Origin: Enterococcus faecalis 13-SD-W-01 | GTDB lineage: Bacteria > Bacillota > Bacilli > Lactobacillales > Enterococcaceae | Length of the DNA: 64,000 bases | Assembly: GCA_000415185.1 (NCBI GenBank) | Contig: KE351679.1 | Location: 157,013 to 221,012, forward strand | Direction of reading: 5' to 3' | Shown: positions 9,316 through 17,894 of the stretch, one piece after another | Position numbering within the stretch: the stretch's first letter is position 1 | Layout of the letters: each line of letters starts with the position of its first letter | Position numbers and translations under genes: made by a program | The notes under the pieces: generated by a model | The model's input: only the letters and a program-made list of their open reading frames with translations | Told to the model about the DNA's origin: nothing | Databases searched by the model: none

Positions 9316-9356
9316 AGCTTGGTGTTCTGATAAAACAGAGCACTAGGCTTTTTTTA
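9316..9356 (+). terminator. Intrinsic terminator after the acidic repeat protein
   Basis: AGCTTGGTGTTCTG (9316-9329) pairs with CAGAGCACTAGGCT (9336-9349) through 14 positions including three G-U pairs, followed by a run of T. Confidence 0.85.
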
Positions 9357-9465
9357 TTTTCGGATATCTATTTTTTCTACATCAAGAAAAAACTGTTATT
9401 TTTATAAGACAAAGCTATACTATCATAACCTATAGAACCAATCATTTTAGTAAGGAGAAAATGAC

Positions 9466-9501
9466 AGCGTTTAACGGTGTAATATGTTTGACGCTTTTTT
9501 T
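9466..9501 (+). promoter_or_regulatory. Terminator-like hairpin in the leader of the small membrane genes
   Basis: The gap 9357-9623 contains a weak promoter candidate (-10 TATACT at 9416-9421). A stem AGCGTTTAAC/GTTTGACGCT follows, running straight into seven T. The hairpin lies inside an 18-codon frame (9461-9517, ATG after AAGGAG) and upstream of the membrane gene at 9624. This is the arrangement of a transcription attenuator, but no alternative structure or ligand site is proven. Confidence 0.4.
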
Positions 9502-9623
9502 CAAAAGACATATATAGCGGTTCTGAACGTTTTTTACAGGTAGAGGAGGGAAGAAATACTTAAAAAGAATTGGAATACCTTATCATCTGTGTTTCAAAAA
9601 AATAAAAGGCAGGTTAGTTGGAA

Positions 9624-9911
9624 ATGGTTGATTATTATTTACGTGTCTATGAAGGACTGACACAGTTTCAAAATCTAGAACTCTTTTTTACCTCTTTATT
9701 AATAGCAGCAGTCTCAGCAGTTGGGTTCTTTTTTTTCCTGTATATTATGCTTTTCTGTATAGGGCGACTAGGCAGTTATTGGCGTATTCGTTCAAAAGGC
9801 AGTTATAAACAAAAAGGTGGGCTGCCTAAAAAGCCGCAAGCTCAAACCAGTTCAAACAAAGAGTTCTCTAATACAGCAAACAAAAGAGACATGTATCTGA
9901 AAAATAAATAA
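9624..9911 (+). CDS. Small membrane protein of unknown function
   Basis: About 95 residues. One long hydrophobic stretch (LFFTSLLIAAVSAVGFFFFL and onward, about 20-50) is followed by a basic, polar, probably cytoplasmic tail. No family recognised. The start is uncertain: the ATG at 9624 and a TTG at 9618 both have only weak ribosome sites, while a strong AGGAGGG at 9544-9550 is followed by ATA rather than a start codon. The next small membrane gene follows 43 bp later, so the two probably form a unit. Confidence 0.55.
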   Translation: MVDYYLRVYEGLTQFQNLELFFTSLLIAAVSAVGFFFFLYIMLFCIGRLGSYWRIRSKGSYKQKGGLPKKPQAQTSSNKEFSNTANKRDMYLKNK

Positions 9912-9954
9912 ACGTGTTATTTAGGTGGTCTATTTATTTAGATAAGGAGGATAT

Positions 9955-10194
9955 ATGGGTATCAGTGTAGTAAACGAAACAATTGCTGCAACAGGAATCA
10001 TTGCTTTCTTGCTTTGGTTTGCTGTCTTTTCTCTAATCATTTTTTCTATATGGTACAAACCAAAGAAGACCTACAGCTTTGAGAAGCGGAAGGGCGCGAG
10101 TATCCCGCCGCTGATCATTGCTTTGATTATTTTGGTTGTTCTAGGAGGATATATCGGTGTGCTCGTTTATCAGGTAGCGGTCTTTCGATTTTGA
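9955..10194 (+). CDS. Small two-helix membrane protein of unknown function
   Basis: 79 residues. Two hydrophobic helices (about 13-34 and 51-73) are joined by a short basic loop (YKPKKTYSFEKRKGAS). The start has a strong AAGGAGG site six bases upstream. It follows another small membrane gene and ends at a bidirectional terminator shared with cstR. I recognise no family; size and topology would fit a small accessory subunit or a holin-like protein, but nothing specific supports either. Confidence 0.65.
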   Translation: MGISVVNETIAATGIIAFLLWFAVFSLIIFSIWYKPKKTYSFEKRKGASIPPLIIALIILVVLGGYIGVLVYQVAVFRF

Positions 10195-10198
10195 GCAC

Positions 10199-10235
10199 AA
10201 AAAATAAGAACCTAACATCAGGTTCTTATTTTTTT
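10199..10235. terminator. Bidirectional terminator between the small membrane gene and cstR
   Basis: AAATAAGAACCT and AGGTTCTTATTT form a 12-bp stem around a six-base loop with A and T tracts outside. The cstR stop codon (10226-10228) lies inside the right arm. Confidence 0.9.
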
Positions 10236-10483
10236 ACGATCATATTGATAGCTTGCTCGATTTTTTCTTGTTGTTCTTTCGTGTTGCTTTGCGGTTGTTC
10301 TAAACAATGTTTCAAGTTTTCCGCAACAATGATACCCATGACACGGTCAATACTTGAACGCACCGCACTTAATTGTGTCACGATATCGATACATTCTTTC
10401 TCATCGTCGATCATGGTCTGGATGCCGCGAAGCTGACCCTCTGCACGCTTTAACCGATTGATGACTTTTTTCTTTTCTACCAA
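10226..10483 (-). CDS. cstR: CsoR-family persulfide-sensing repressor CstR
   Basis: 85 residues, all-helical CsoR/RcnR fold. The two sensing cysteines are Cys31 and Cys60, and Asn56 occupies the place where Cu(I)-binding CsoR has its His ligand. This Cys-Cys pattern without the His marks CstR, which forms a di- or polysulfide bridge with persulfides and leaves its operator. The start is a TTG with GGAG nine bases upstream. It is divergent from a rhodanese and a CoA-persulfide reductase, the same partners described for enterococcal CstR. Its own promoter contains an operator-like palindrome, so it is probably self-regulated. Confidence 0.9.
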   Translation of the reverse strand: MVEKKKVINRLKRAEGQLRGIQTMIDDEKECIDIVTQLSAVRSSIDRVMGIIVAENLKHCLEQPQSNTKEQQEKIEQAINMIVKK

Positions 10484-10506
10484 CTCGTCACGCTCCTTTT
10501 TTTGAT

Positions 10507-10535
10507 ATTATACTCTATAAGGGTATTTTTTTCAA
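10507..10535 (-). promoter_or_regulatory. cstR promoter with CstR operator
   Basis: On the minus strand, -35 TTGAAA (10530-10535) and -10 TATAAT (10507-10512) are separated by 17 bp. The spacer and -10 carry the palindrome-like ATACTCTATAAGGGTAT (10510-10526, plus-strand reading), related to the site at 10585. Confidence 0.75.
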
Positions 10536-10557
10536 ATATCCCGTGATTGATAATAAA

Positions 10558-10600
10558 TTGACAAACTTCAAAAAGAATCGTATGATACCCCTATAGGTAT
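10558..10600 (+). promoter_or_regulatory. Promoter and CstR operator of the persulfide operon
   Basis: A perfect -35 TTGACA (10558-10563), 17-bp spacer and -10 TATGAT (10581-10586). The GC-centred palindrome ATACCCCTATAGGTAT (10585-10600) overlaps the -10 and start point, where a bound repressor would block polymerase. Confidence 0.8.
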
Positions 10601-10618
10601 AAAAAGGAGAAGGATAGA

Positions 10619-10939
10619 ATGTTTAATTTATTTAAAAAAACAGATTTATCAAGCGTTTCAGCCGCGGAATTACCAGCAGTAATGAAAGAGAAAGATTTAT
10701 TGATTGATGTAAGAAGTCCGGAAGAATACTACATGGGGCATATAAAAAAAGCAAAAAATGTACCGCTGGATAAGCTAACAGAGTATCAGCCTGCTGAAAA
10801 TAAAAAAATATATGTTATTTGCCAGTCTGGCATGCGAAGCAAACAAGGTGCAAAAATTTTACAGCGCAGAGGTTATGATATAGTAAATGTAAAAGATGGA
10901 ATGAACGCCTGGAATGGATCAGTCAAAAGGGGGAGATAG
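10619..10939 (+). CDS. Single-domain rhodanese (sulfurtransferase)
   Basis: 106 residues, one rhodanese domain with LLIDVRSPEEYYMGHI near the front and the active-site loop CQSGMRS, where Cys68 carries the persulfide. It is cytoplasmic, with no signal peptide. It is the first gene behind the CstR-controlled promoter, and the reductase gene starts one base after its stop. It probably moves sulfane sulfur between low-molecular-weight thiols and the downstream reductase; the exact donor and acceptor are inferred from the operon. Confidence 0.9.
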   Translation: MFNLFKKTDLSSVSAAELPAVMKEKDLLIDVRSPEEYYMGHIKKAKNVPLDKLTEYQPAENKKIYVICQSGMRSKQGAKILQRRGYDIVNVKDGMNAWNGSVKRGR

Positions 10940-10940
10940 T

Positions 10941-12596
10941 ATGGCAAAAATCATTATTGTCGGCGGTGTAGCGGCCGGGATGTCCGCAGCTACACGTTTG
11001 CGCCGATTGCAGGAAGATGCAGAAATCATTGTTTTAGAAAAAGGACCGTATGTTTCGTTTGCGAATTGCGGACTACCCTATTTTATTTCCGGTGAGATTG
11101 CCGAAAGAGAACAGCTGCTGGTACAAACACCAGAAGCATTGCACGCACGTTTTGAATTAGATGTTCGTCCAAATCACGAAGTTATCAAGATCTTGCCTGA
11201 AAAGAAACGAATAGTGATCAAAACAAATGGCGAGGAAATAGAAGAGACCTATGATTCGTTGATTTTAGCGCCTGGAGCGAAACCCTTTGTTCCAGCTATC
11301 CATGGGCTAGAAGCCGCTAAAAATGTTTACAGCTTGCGAAACGTACCTGACGTAGATGCAATCTTGACTAAACTAAACACGGTTGAGCCGAAAAATGCAG
11401 TAGTTGTCGGTGCAGGATTTATTGGTTTAGAAATGGCTGAAAACCTTCATAAACGCGGATTAAAAGTGACGATTGTCGAGAAAGCAGACCATGTATTGCC
11501 AACTTTAGATAAAGAGATGGCTGCTTATGTTGAAAAAGAATTAGAAAAACAGGGAGTAGCTGTTCATTTATCACAAGCTGTCACAACTTTTGAAGAAGAA
11601 GGGCAGAAAGTGATTCTAGAAGACGGAACCGTGCTTTATTCTGACTTGACGATTTTATCTGTGGGTATTCAGCCAGAAAACACATTAGCTGCAGAAGCAG
11701 GAATCAAGACAGGGATTCGCGGTGGTATTTTGGTGGATGAAAACTACCAAACGAATGTTGAAGATATCTATGCAGTTGGTGATGCTATAGTGGTCAAACA
11801 GCAAATCACAGGAGAAGAAGCGTTGATTTCTTTAGCTTCGCCTGCCAATCGCCAAGGAAGACAGGTGGCTGATGTTTTATCTGGGCTATCTCGCAAAAAC
11901 AAAGGAAGCATCGGAACAGCTATCGTTCGAGTCTTTGATTTAGCTGCCGCTGCTACAGGATTGAGCGAAAAAGAAATACGTCAAAAGGGATTGGATATCC
12001 AAGTTGTCCATGTTTCTGGAAAGAGCCACGCAAGTTACTATCCTGGTGCTTCTTCAATCCTTTTAAAATTAGTTTTTGATCCAACGACTGGAAAAATCTA
12101 TGGTGCACAAGGAATCGGTGGAAAAGGGGTCGATAAACGAATCGACATCTTAGCAACAGCAATCAAGGGCGGTTTAACGATTTTCGACTTGCCTGAGTTA
12201 GAATTCACCTACGCACCGCCGTTTGGTTCAGCGAAAGACCCTGTAAATATGCTTGGGTATGCTGCAGTCAATCTTGCGGAAGGCATTAGCGAAAATGTGC
12301 AATGGTATGAAGTAGAAGAGGCTTTATCACAAGGATCTGTTCTGCTGGATGTACGAACGGAAGAAGAATTAAAAGAAGGCCGTTTTGAAAATGCCGTCCA
12401 TATCCCATTAAATAGTTTGCGGGAGCGTTTAAATGAACTAGATCCGCAGCAAGAATATATTGTTAGCTGCTACAGCGGATTACGCAGTTATATAGCGGAA
12501 AGAATCTTGAAACAAAATGGATTCAAAGTGAAAAATCTGGATGGGGCATTTGCGCTTTATCAAACCATTTTACCAGAAAAGCTGTTATATCAATAA
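10941..12596 (+). CDS. CoA-disulfide/CoA-persulfide reductase with C-terminal rhodanese domain
   Basis: 551 residues. An N-terminal FAD/NAD(P)H disulfide reductase module (FAD motif IIIVGGVAAGMSAA, NAD motif VVVGAGFIGLEMAENL near 160) carries the family's single active cysteine Cys43 in SFANCGLPYF. It is followed by a dimerisation domain and a rhodanese domain whose CYSGLRS loop starts at Cys510. This fusion (CoADR-RHD, called CoAPR in E. faecalis) reduces CoA disulfide or persulfide with NAD(P)H. The ATG at 10941 is preceded by GGGGGAGATAGT; a start at 10914 inside the rhodanese gene is rejected. It is co-transcribed with the rhodanese under CstR. Confidence 0.93.
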   Translation: MAKIIIVGGVAAGMSAATRLRRLQEDAEIIVLEKGPYVSFANCGLPYFISGEIAEREQLLVQTPEALHARFELDVRPNHEVIKILPEKKRIVIKTNGEEIEETYDSLILAPGAKPFVPAIHGLEAAKNVYSLRNVPDVDAILTKLNTVEPKNAVVVGAGFIGLEMAENLHKRGLKVTIVEKADHVLPTLDKEMAAYVEKELEKQGVAVHLSQAVTTFEEEGQKVILEDGTVLYSDLTILSVGIQPENTLAAEAGIKTGIRGGILVDENYQTNVEDIYAVGDAIVVKQQITGEEALISLASPANRQGRQVADVLSGLSRKNKGSIGTAIVRVFDLAAAATGLSEKEIRQKGLDIQVVHVSGKSHASYYPGASSILLKLVFDPTTGKIYGAQGIGGKGVDKRIDILATAIKGGLTIFDLPELEFTYAPPFGSAKDPVNMLGYAAVNLAEGISENVQWYEVEEALSQGSVLLDVRTEEELKEGRFENAVHIPLNSLRERLNELDPQQEYIVSCYSGLRSYIAERILKQNGFKVKNLDGAFALYQTILPEKLLYQ

Positions 12597-12733
12597 TGTC
12601 TGAAATTTAATATTCATGGAAAAAGCGTTTCAAAGCAATCAATTTTTCTCTTTTCTTTTTGGTAAGATATAAAGAAAGAAAGGGGGAGAGATTGATTGTT
12701 TTTTTACTATAAATTTTTCAGGGGGATGAAGCA

Positions 12734-13417
12734 ATGATAATTCGAACTACATTCAAACAAATAAGTAACCAATTAACGAAGCTATGGAATCCCAGTCATT
12801 ATTATTACGCGAAGCAACAAGAAGTGTGTAAGGAGAAATTCAAACTTTTGGAAACAACCAATTCGAAAAAATTTTTGACTGACCCTACGTTTAGATATTC
12901 AACAAAATTACAATTAGAAATCTTAGATAAGAAAATCGATGTTCTTTCGAATAAATGGAACGAAACGAAGACTCATATTTCCAGTAAACAACAAAAGAAA
13001 TTAACGACTCAGCAAGATATCTTGAGAAGCTTGGATTGGGAATTCAAGACACTAAATAACTTGAATTCGCTTTCGCCGTTAAATAATACTAAAAAGAAAA
13101 ATATAAGCAATTACTTGAGCGGCATTTCTGAATCTATAACTCAACATATAAACTTGATAAATAAACAATTGAGTTTGGAAAAAAGACAAATAAATCAGGA
13201 TATCGATAATCCTGTAAGTTCTATAACTAAAAATGAACAAACGATGTCAAAAGATATTCAGCAAAAAAACAAGGGATTGGATTCTCCTAAAACGAAAAAA
13301 CGCTTTAAAGATATCTTTATAAATGAAACAGCTATTTATAACGAAGCGTTTAAAAAACTGGAAACCGTTCAAATGTTTAAAAATATCAAAATATCGTCAG
13401 CAGAAAAATGCCGATAG
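12734..13417 (+). CDS. AT-rich orphan gene, lysine-rich coiled-coil protein
   Basis: 227 residues, very rich in Lys, Asn and Ser, with no signal peptide or membrane helix. Long amphipathic stretches (about 75-105 and 135-170) suggest coiled coil. GGGGG eight bases before the ATG is a good ribosome site. Codon use (AAA, AAT, ATA) is clearly more AT-rich than the neighbours, and more than 400 bp of AT-rich non-coding DNA follow, which suggests acquired DNA. No family recognised. Confidence 0.55.
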   Translation: MIIRTTFKQISNQLTKLWNPSHYYYAKQQEVCKEKFKLLETTNSKKFLTDPTFRYSTKLQLEILDKKIDVLSNKWNETKTHISSKQQKKLTTQQDILRSLDWEFKTLNNLNSLSPLNNTKKKNISNYLSGISESITQHINLINKQLSLEKRQINQDIDNPVSSITKNEQTMSKDIQQKNKGLDSPKTKKRFKDIFINETAIYNEAFKKLETVQMFKNIKISSAEKCR

Positions 13418-13786
13418 TAAAAAGAATATCGCCATTGAAAAATGGACTGTTCATTTTAATTTCTGATATATACAGATGCATGAATCGAAAAAATAAAATA
13501 AAAACCTAAATTTTCAACGCAAAATTTTTTTATAATTTTGCACAAGGTCAAAAATGGTGATTTTGGATAAATTAGGATCAAGAGAGGTTCATTCTTACTT
13601 TAAATCTACTTTGTATAATATATATTATGTAAACTAGAATATAAAATTTTATCCCTTCTTTAAACCAACACCTCTCTTTTGCTGATTTTGTCTAGTATAT
13701 TGTTGATTTGCTGCGTATTTACGCATTTTTTCAAAAAAAGTTTTTTCTTTCGCACAATTCTATTGTTTTTATCTAGAGAATGACGA
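13418..13786. other. AT-rich intergenic region with inverted repeats
   Basis: No reading frame with a ribosome site is visible. It holds a perfect 8-bp hairpin GCAAAATT/AATTTTGC (13519-13541), a 14-bp palindrome ATAATATATATTAT (13615-13628), and a 9-bp inverted pair AAGAGAGGT/ACCTCTCTT (13580-13588, 13670-13678) that brackets the palindrome. Confidence 0.5.
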
Positions 13787-13832
13787 AACCACTGTAAGAA
13801 TCTTCGCGCATACGATTGATTTTACAGTGGTT
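13787..13832. terminator. Hairpin between the AT-rich region and a minus-strand membrane gene
   Basis: AACCACTGTAA and TTACAGTGGTT are perfectly complementary over 11 bp with a smaller GAATC/GATT pairing inside. The T tract is weak on both strands, so terminator strength is uncertain. Confidence 0.55.
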
Positions 13833-13840
13833 CTTTATAG

Positions 13841-14161
13841 TTATCCGAAATATTGATGGTATGTTTGTGTGATTACTGGTAAAAAGTAAATAACTAAGGC
13901 TGCTGCAATAACGAACAACAGTTGTTTACGCTGTTTTTTGCGTTTGACCATGCTTAAAGTCTTGTGGTAGAAATACATACCGCTTTTTGTTAATGCTGTC
14001 AAAGTAGACAAAATGACAGTTGGTGAATAAGAAGTCTGATGATTGCCAGTTAATGATAATAATTTTGTTCCATATTCAGGATATTTGAAGAATGCTTGGT
14101 AAGCAGCAATCAAAACGAAGGCGCCCATTAGATAATTAAGTAGCGAGTGGATCTTTTTCAT
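13841..14161 (-). CDS. Small membrane protein of unknown function
   Basis: 106 residues with three hydrophobic segments (about 6-22, 45-60 and 84-98), the last preceded by a basic cluster KRKKQRK. The ATG at 14161 is chosen because AGGAG lies nine bases upstream; an in-frame start at 14185 has none. It stands alone between a hairpin and topB. I recognise no family and cannot assign a role. Confidence 0.65.
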   Translation of the reverse strand: MKKIHSLLNYLMGAFVLIAAYQAFFKYPEYGTKLLSLTGNHQTSYSPTVILSTLTALTKSGMYFYHKTLSMVKRKKQRKQLLFVIAAALVIYFLPVITQTYHQYFG

Positions 14162-14338
14162 TGTGTAAAACTCCTGTTCGATCAATAATGAGAAACGATC
14201 AATAAAGTGCCAGGAATCCCAATAAAATGCTGATAGTTATCAAGAAAATACCAGAAAATCAATCATTTCTCTGCTTAAAAGTATACTTGGTTCTGCTTCG
14301 GGGAACAAGAAGACTTTCATTAGAATTCGAATATATGT

Positions 14339-16513
14339 TCACTTTTTTTGTGTATCTGCCCACGGAAAGTCAAAACCAATCGTAAAATCGTCTTTCATAA
14401 CAAGAAAAGCGTCAAATTTTCCTTTTTTACCCGTAAATCCTTTAACGACTTTCGTGGTTTTTCCTTTCGTTAAAAGTTCTTTCATGGCTGTTTTTGTCAA
14501 TTTTTTCTTGGCGATCGTCGGCCATAATTTAAAGTCGCATTCTTTGTTCGAACAAGCAGCGACTTTTGGATAAAGATAGATGTCGCCTTTTTTACATTTG
14601 GGACACTTGCCAAGCTTGCTGCTGGTATGCCGGCTGTCAGTCATTTCTTTGTTAGCAACTATTTCTTCACTTAAATCTGTTTTTGCTACTTTTTGCGGTG
14701 TGTCTTCTAAAAGGTGCAAAATGAATTTTTTGATATTTTGCAAAAAGACTTCAGGCGTTCCTTGGTTGTTCCCGATTTTTTTCAAATAAGATTCCCATTG
14801 TGCTGTCATTTCTGCACTAGATAATAAGGGTTCTTCTGTTACTGCTTTGCATAAAGTAATGCCTTTAGGGGTAACTGAAAGCGCATGGTTTACCGTTTCG
14901 ATATACTGTTTTTGCTTCAGGGTTTCGATGATAGAGGCTCTAGTAGCTTCTGTCCCTATCCCCTCTACTTCTTTCAATATACGTTGCGCTTCCTCGTCAT
15001 CGACTGTTTTACCAGCTGTTTTCATAGCAGTGATCAACGTACCTTCTGTATAAGGTTTTGGCGGCTGTGTTTCTTTTTGGACAGCTTTCAACGCTACTAG
15101 TACTCGCTCCCCTTTTTCTGCTTGCGGCAAGGTAGGTTCTTTGTCCTTGCTCTTTTCTTTCATCTGCAAAACAGCTTGCCAGCCAAGTTGTGTCGGCGTC
15201 TTTCCTACACTTTTTAGTTTTAATTGTTCAACCGCTGTATAGATAGTCGTCTCATCATATTTATAATTTTCGGCAAACATTGCTACGGTCGTCTTCATTA
15301 CCTGGAGATAGATGGCTTGCTGCAATTTGGACAATTTCGCGAATCTTGCACTCGTTGGTACGGACTTTGTCGGAATGATCGCGTGATGTTCTTGAACCTT
15401 TGAAGCATCTACATAGCGTTTTTTCGGTCTTGTTTCTGGTGTTGGAACAGCTTCAATGCCTAGAAATCGTTTGTATTCTTCTAAATGTTCCCTCAGATAC
15501 GCATGTTCATTTTCTGTAATATGCACAGTGTCGGTTCTTGGATAGCTAAGCAGTTTGCTTTCGTACAGTTTTTGGACAGCTTCCAAAGTAGATTTGGCAC
15601 TTGCTTTCATCAACTGATTCATTTTTGACTGCAAACTGGATAAAGAAAACAGTAACGGACTTTTTAGTTGTTTTTCTTTGGTTTCTATTTCTGTAATGAC
15701 CCCTTCTTGCTTTCCGATAACCGCGCCGAGCTTTTTGATATGGGCATCCAGCTCTTCGGTTGTTTTGAACTTCTTGTTTGGTACCATTTTTCCTTTGAAT
15801 TGCCCATTTTTATTTTTGATCATCGCTTCTGCTTCAGCGTATGGTTCTTTTTTAAACAGTCGAATCTCTTCTTGCAGCTGATAAATCATGTATAAAGTTG
15901 GTGTTTGCACTCTTCCAAGGGAAAAACTGCCTCTAATCCCCTTTTTTTGAAGCAGCAAACTATATAACGGACTTCCATTCATGCCAATCAGCCAATCTGC
16001 GTGTTGACGCGCTTGAGCTTCTTTGAATTTAGGAAAGTATTCTTGTCCTGACTTCAGCTGTTTGAAGCCATTATAAATGGCTTCTTTTTCCAGTGAATTG
16101 ATCCATAAACGCTGGTAATTCTTTTCTTTTGTGTAGGCTTTGGCCTGCCGAATGATCGACCACGCAATCAATTCGCCTTCTCGGTCGCTGTCGGTAGCGA
16201 TAATGATCGTGTCAGCGTCTTTTAATTCTTTTTTGACGATATTGAATTGTTTTCTTTTCTCTTTTGGTACTTGGTAGCGGAATTGTTCTGGGAAGATCGG
16301 CAAGTTTTCTAAAGACCATTTCCCCCACCGCTCTTCATAGTCTCCGGGCGGTGCCATCTCCACTAAATGACCAAATCCATAAGTAATTGTCACTTGACCA
16401 TTGAATAACGGATCTTGGATCTCGTAATAACCGTCTTGTTTTTTCGCTTGGCGGAACGTCTCTGCGTAAGCTTTGGCCTGTGAGGGCTTTTCAGCTAAAA
16501 TCACTGTTTTCAT
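14339..16513 (-). CDS. topB: DNA topoisomerase III (type IA)
   Basis: 724 residues. The N-terminal Toprim domain has the DSDREGE metal-binding motif (about 108-114). The nucleophile is Tyr324 in LLSYPRTDT, which cuts one DNA strand by a 5'-phosphotyrosine link. A short C-terminal zinc-ribbon region (CPKCKKG ... CSNKEC) follows. The enzyme decatenates and relaxes negatively supercoiled DNA. The size and domain order match chromosomal Firmicute TopB; plasmid-borne copies are similar, but nothing mobile surrounds this gene. It appears to be transcribed alone. Confidence 0.93.
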   Translation of the reverse strand: MKTVILAEKPSQAKAYAETFRQAKKQDGYYEIQDPLFNGQVTITYGFGHLVEMAPPGDYEERWGKWSLENLPIFPEQFRYQVPKEKRKQFNIVKKELKDADTIIIATDSDREGELIAWSIIRQAKAYTKEKNYQRLWINSLEKEAIYNGFKQLKSGQEYFPKFKEAQARQHADWLIGMNGSPLYSLLLQKKGIRGSFSLGRVQTPTLYMIYQLQEEIRLFKKEPYAEAEAMIKNKNGQFKGKMVPNKKFKTTEELDAHIKKLGAVIGKQEGVITEIETKEKQLKSPLLFSLSSLQSKMNQLMKASAKSTLEAVQKLYESKLLSYPRTDTVHITENEHAYLREHLEEYKRFLGIEAVPTPETRPKKRYVDASKVQEHHAIIPTKSVPTSARFAKLSKLQQAIYLQVMKTTVAMFAENYKYDETTIYTAVEQLKLKSVGKTPTQLGWQAVLQMKEKSKDKEPTLPQAEKGERVLVALKAVQKETQPPKPYTEGTLITAMKTAGKTVDDEEAQRILKEVEGIGTEATRASIIETLKQKQYIETVNHALSVTPKGITLCKAVTEEPLLSSAEMTAQWESYLKKIGNNQGTPEVFLQNIKKFILHLLEDTPQKVAKTDLSEEIVANKEMTDSRHTSSKLGKCPKCKKGDIYLYPKVAACSNKECDFKLWPTIAKKKLTKTAMKELLTKGKTTKVVKGFTGKKGKFDAFLVMKDDFTIGFDFPWADTQKK

Positions 16514-16595
16514 TTTCTCACCTCATCCTTCTATTATATAAAATAATCCGCTGAAAACAATAAAGAGCTTTTGTATTCTTCCTTCTAAGGATATA

Positions 16596-16633
16596 AAAAC
16601 AAAAAGAAGACTGACAGCCTGTTCCGTCAGTCT
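16596..16633 (-). terminator. Intrinsic terminator after the psr-like gene
   Basis: AGACTGAC (16608-16615) pairs with GTCAGTCT (16626-16633). Read on the minus strand it runs into a T-rich tract, ten bases after the psr-like stop at 16643. Confidence 0.85.
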
Positions 16634-16642
16634 CCTAAATGA

Positions 16643-17803
16643 TTATTTACTTAAAAACTCATTGATTGCTGTTTGGTTCATCTGGTTGTCAATCACCAAG
16701 ATGCTTCCTGCATAATCGCTTTGACCGTAACTCCAAGAACCTTCTACAGGAACGCTCAAAGAATCGATTCCTGCCGCGCCGCGTGCGATAGAAAAGAGAT
16801 TTTTAAGAATAAACGTACTGGTGATCGATGTGGAAGTGTAACCCAGAGCTTTCCCAGCTGCATAAGGTGCTCGAATCAGATTCAACGGGTTTTTCAACTG
16901 GCTGAAAACAGCATGCATGACTTGCTGCTGCCTTCTGACACGACCGAAGTCTCCTTCTTCATCCATTCGGAAACGCGCATACTGTAAAAGCACATGACCG
17001 TCCATTCTTTGTTCTCCTTTTTTGATATCGACACCATCTAGATTCAAATCTTTTTCCGCATCGATCTTCACACCATTCATAAATAGCGCATCAACGACTT
17101 TCTCAAACGATTTGAAATCAACTTTGGCATAATACTGGCAATTGATCCCAAAGTTCTCTAACAGCGTCTGACGGACCAAATCAGCACCCCCGTAGGCATA
17201 AGCGGAGTTGATCTTGTTTTGTCCGACACCAGGAATCGTCACAAAACTGTCTCTCATGAAAGAAATAAGTTTTGGTTTATGGCTAGGTCCATCTAGCTGA
17301 AGGACCATAATCGTGTCTGCTCGTCCTGAATCTTCTCCTCGTGTGTCGCTTCCTAAAATCAAGATATTGCGGGAACCATCCGTTGAAGCAGCACCATTAA
17401 ATGTTTCTGACCCTGCGCTTGGCAAACTCGTATCATGTTCAGCCATGAATTTTCCAGCAAAGAAAGCACCAATGGAATAAACGATCAGTACAAGCAGGAT
17501 CGTAAGCAAGATTCGCTTCCAAGAACGTTTTTTTCGCTTTTTAGGAGGTTTCGTTCCTTTTAACGGTGAGAATTTTTTGCCTGAACCTGTGGGCCGTTCT
17601 TGGTATTCTTGATACGGCGTCTGAGAATATTCTCGATTGACGTGATTCCGTTGATTGCTTTGGTACTCTTCTTCCCAATGATCTTCTTGGGAGGAAGATG
17701 TATTCTTTTGTTTACGTGCGCGTCTGGCAAAAATACTGCCAGAATTCTCTTTTAGAGGTTTCGCTTTCTTATGGATGTCCTTATAACGATCCATCCGACT
17801 CAT
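16643..17803 (-). CDS. LytR-CpsA-Psr family cell-wall glycopolymer transferase (psr-like)
   Basis: 386 residues. A long basic, Gln/Ser-rich cytoplasmic N-terminus (1-94), one membrane helix (about 95-117) and an extracellular LCP domain with ILILGSDTR, the arginine-rich RADTIMVLQLD, FMRDSFVTIPG and YARFRMDEEGDFGRVRRQQQV. LCP proteins transfer lipid-linked anionic polymers such as teichoic acid to peptidoglycan. The position behind aroK matches psr of enterococci and lytR of pneumococcus. The 91-bp gap from aroK holds no clear terminator, so read-through from the aro operon is likely. Confidence 0.88.
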   Translation of the reverse strand: MSRMDRYKDIHKKAKPLKENSGSIFARRARKQKNTSSSQEDHWEEEYQSNQRNHVNREYSQTPYQEYQERPTGSGKKFSPLKGTKPPKKRKKRSWKRILLTILLVLIVYSIGAFFAGKFMAEHDTSLPSAGSETFNGAASTDGSRNILILGSDTRGEDSGRADTIMVLQLDGPSHKPKLISFMRDSFVTIPGVGQNKINSAYAYGGADLVRQTLLENFGINCQYYAKVDFKSFEKVVDALFMNGVKIDAEKDLNLDGVDIKKGEQRMDGHVLLQYARFRMDEEGDFGRVRRQQQVMHAVFSQLKNPLNLIRAPYAAGKALGYTSTSITSTFILKNLFSIARGAAGIDSLSVPVEGSWSYGQSDYAGSILVIDNQMNQTAINEFLSK

Positions 17804-17894
17804 ATTCTGCTCCTCCTTGTGTTTGCTCTAACGAATTCAGCATACGTTATCTTAGAAGAAAAATCTCGTTTTTTTCAGTAATTTAATAAAATAA

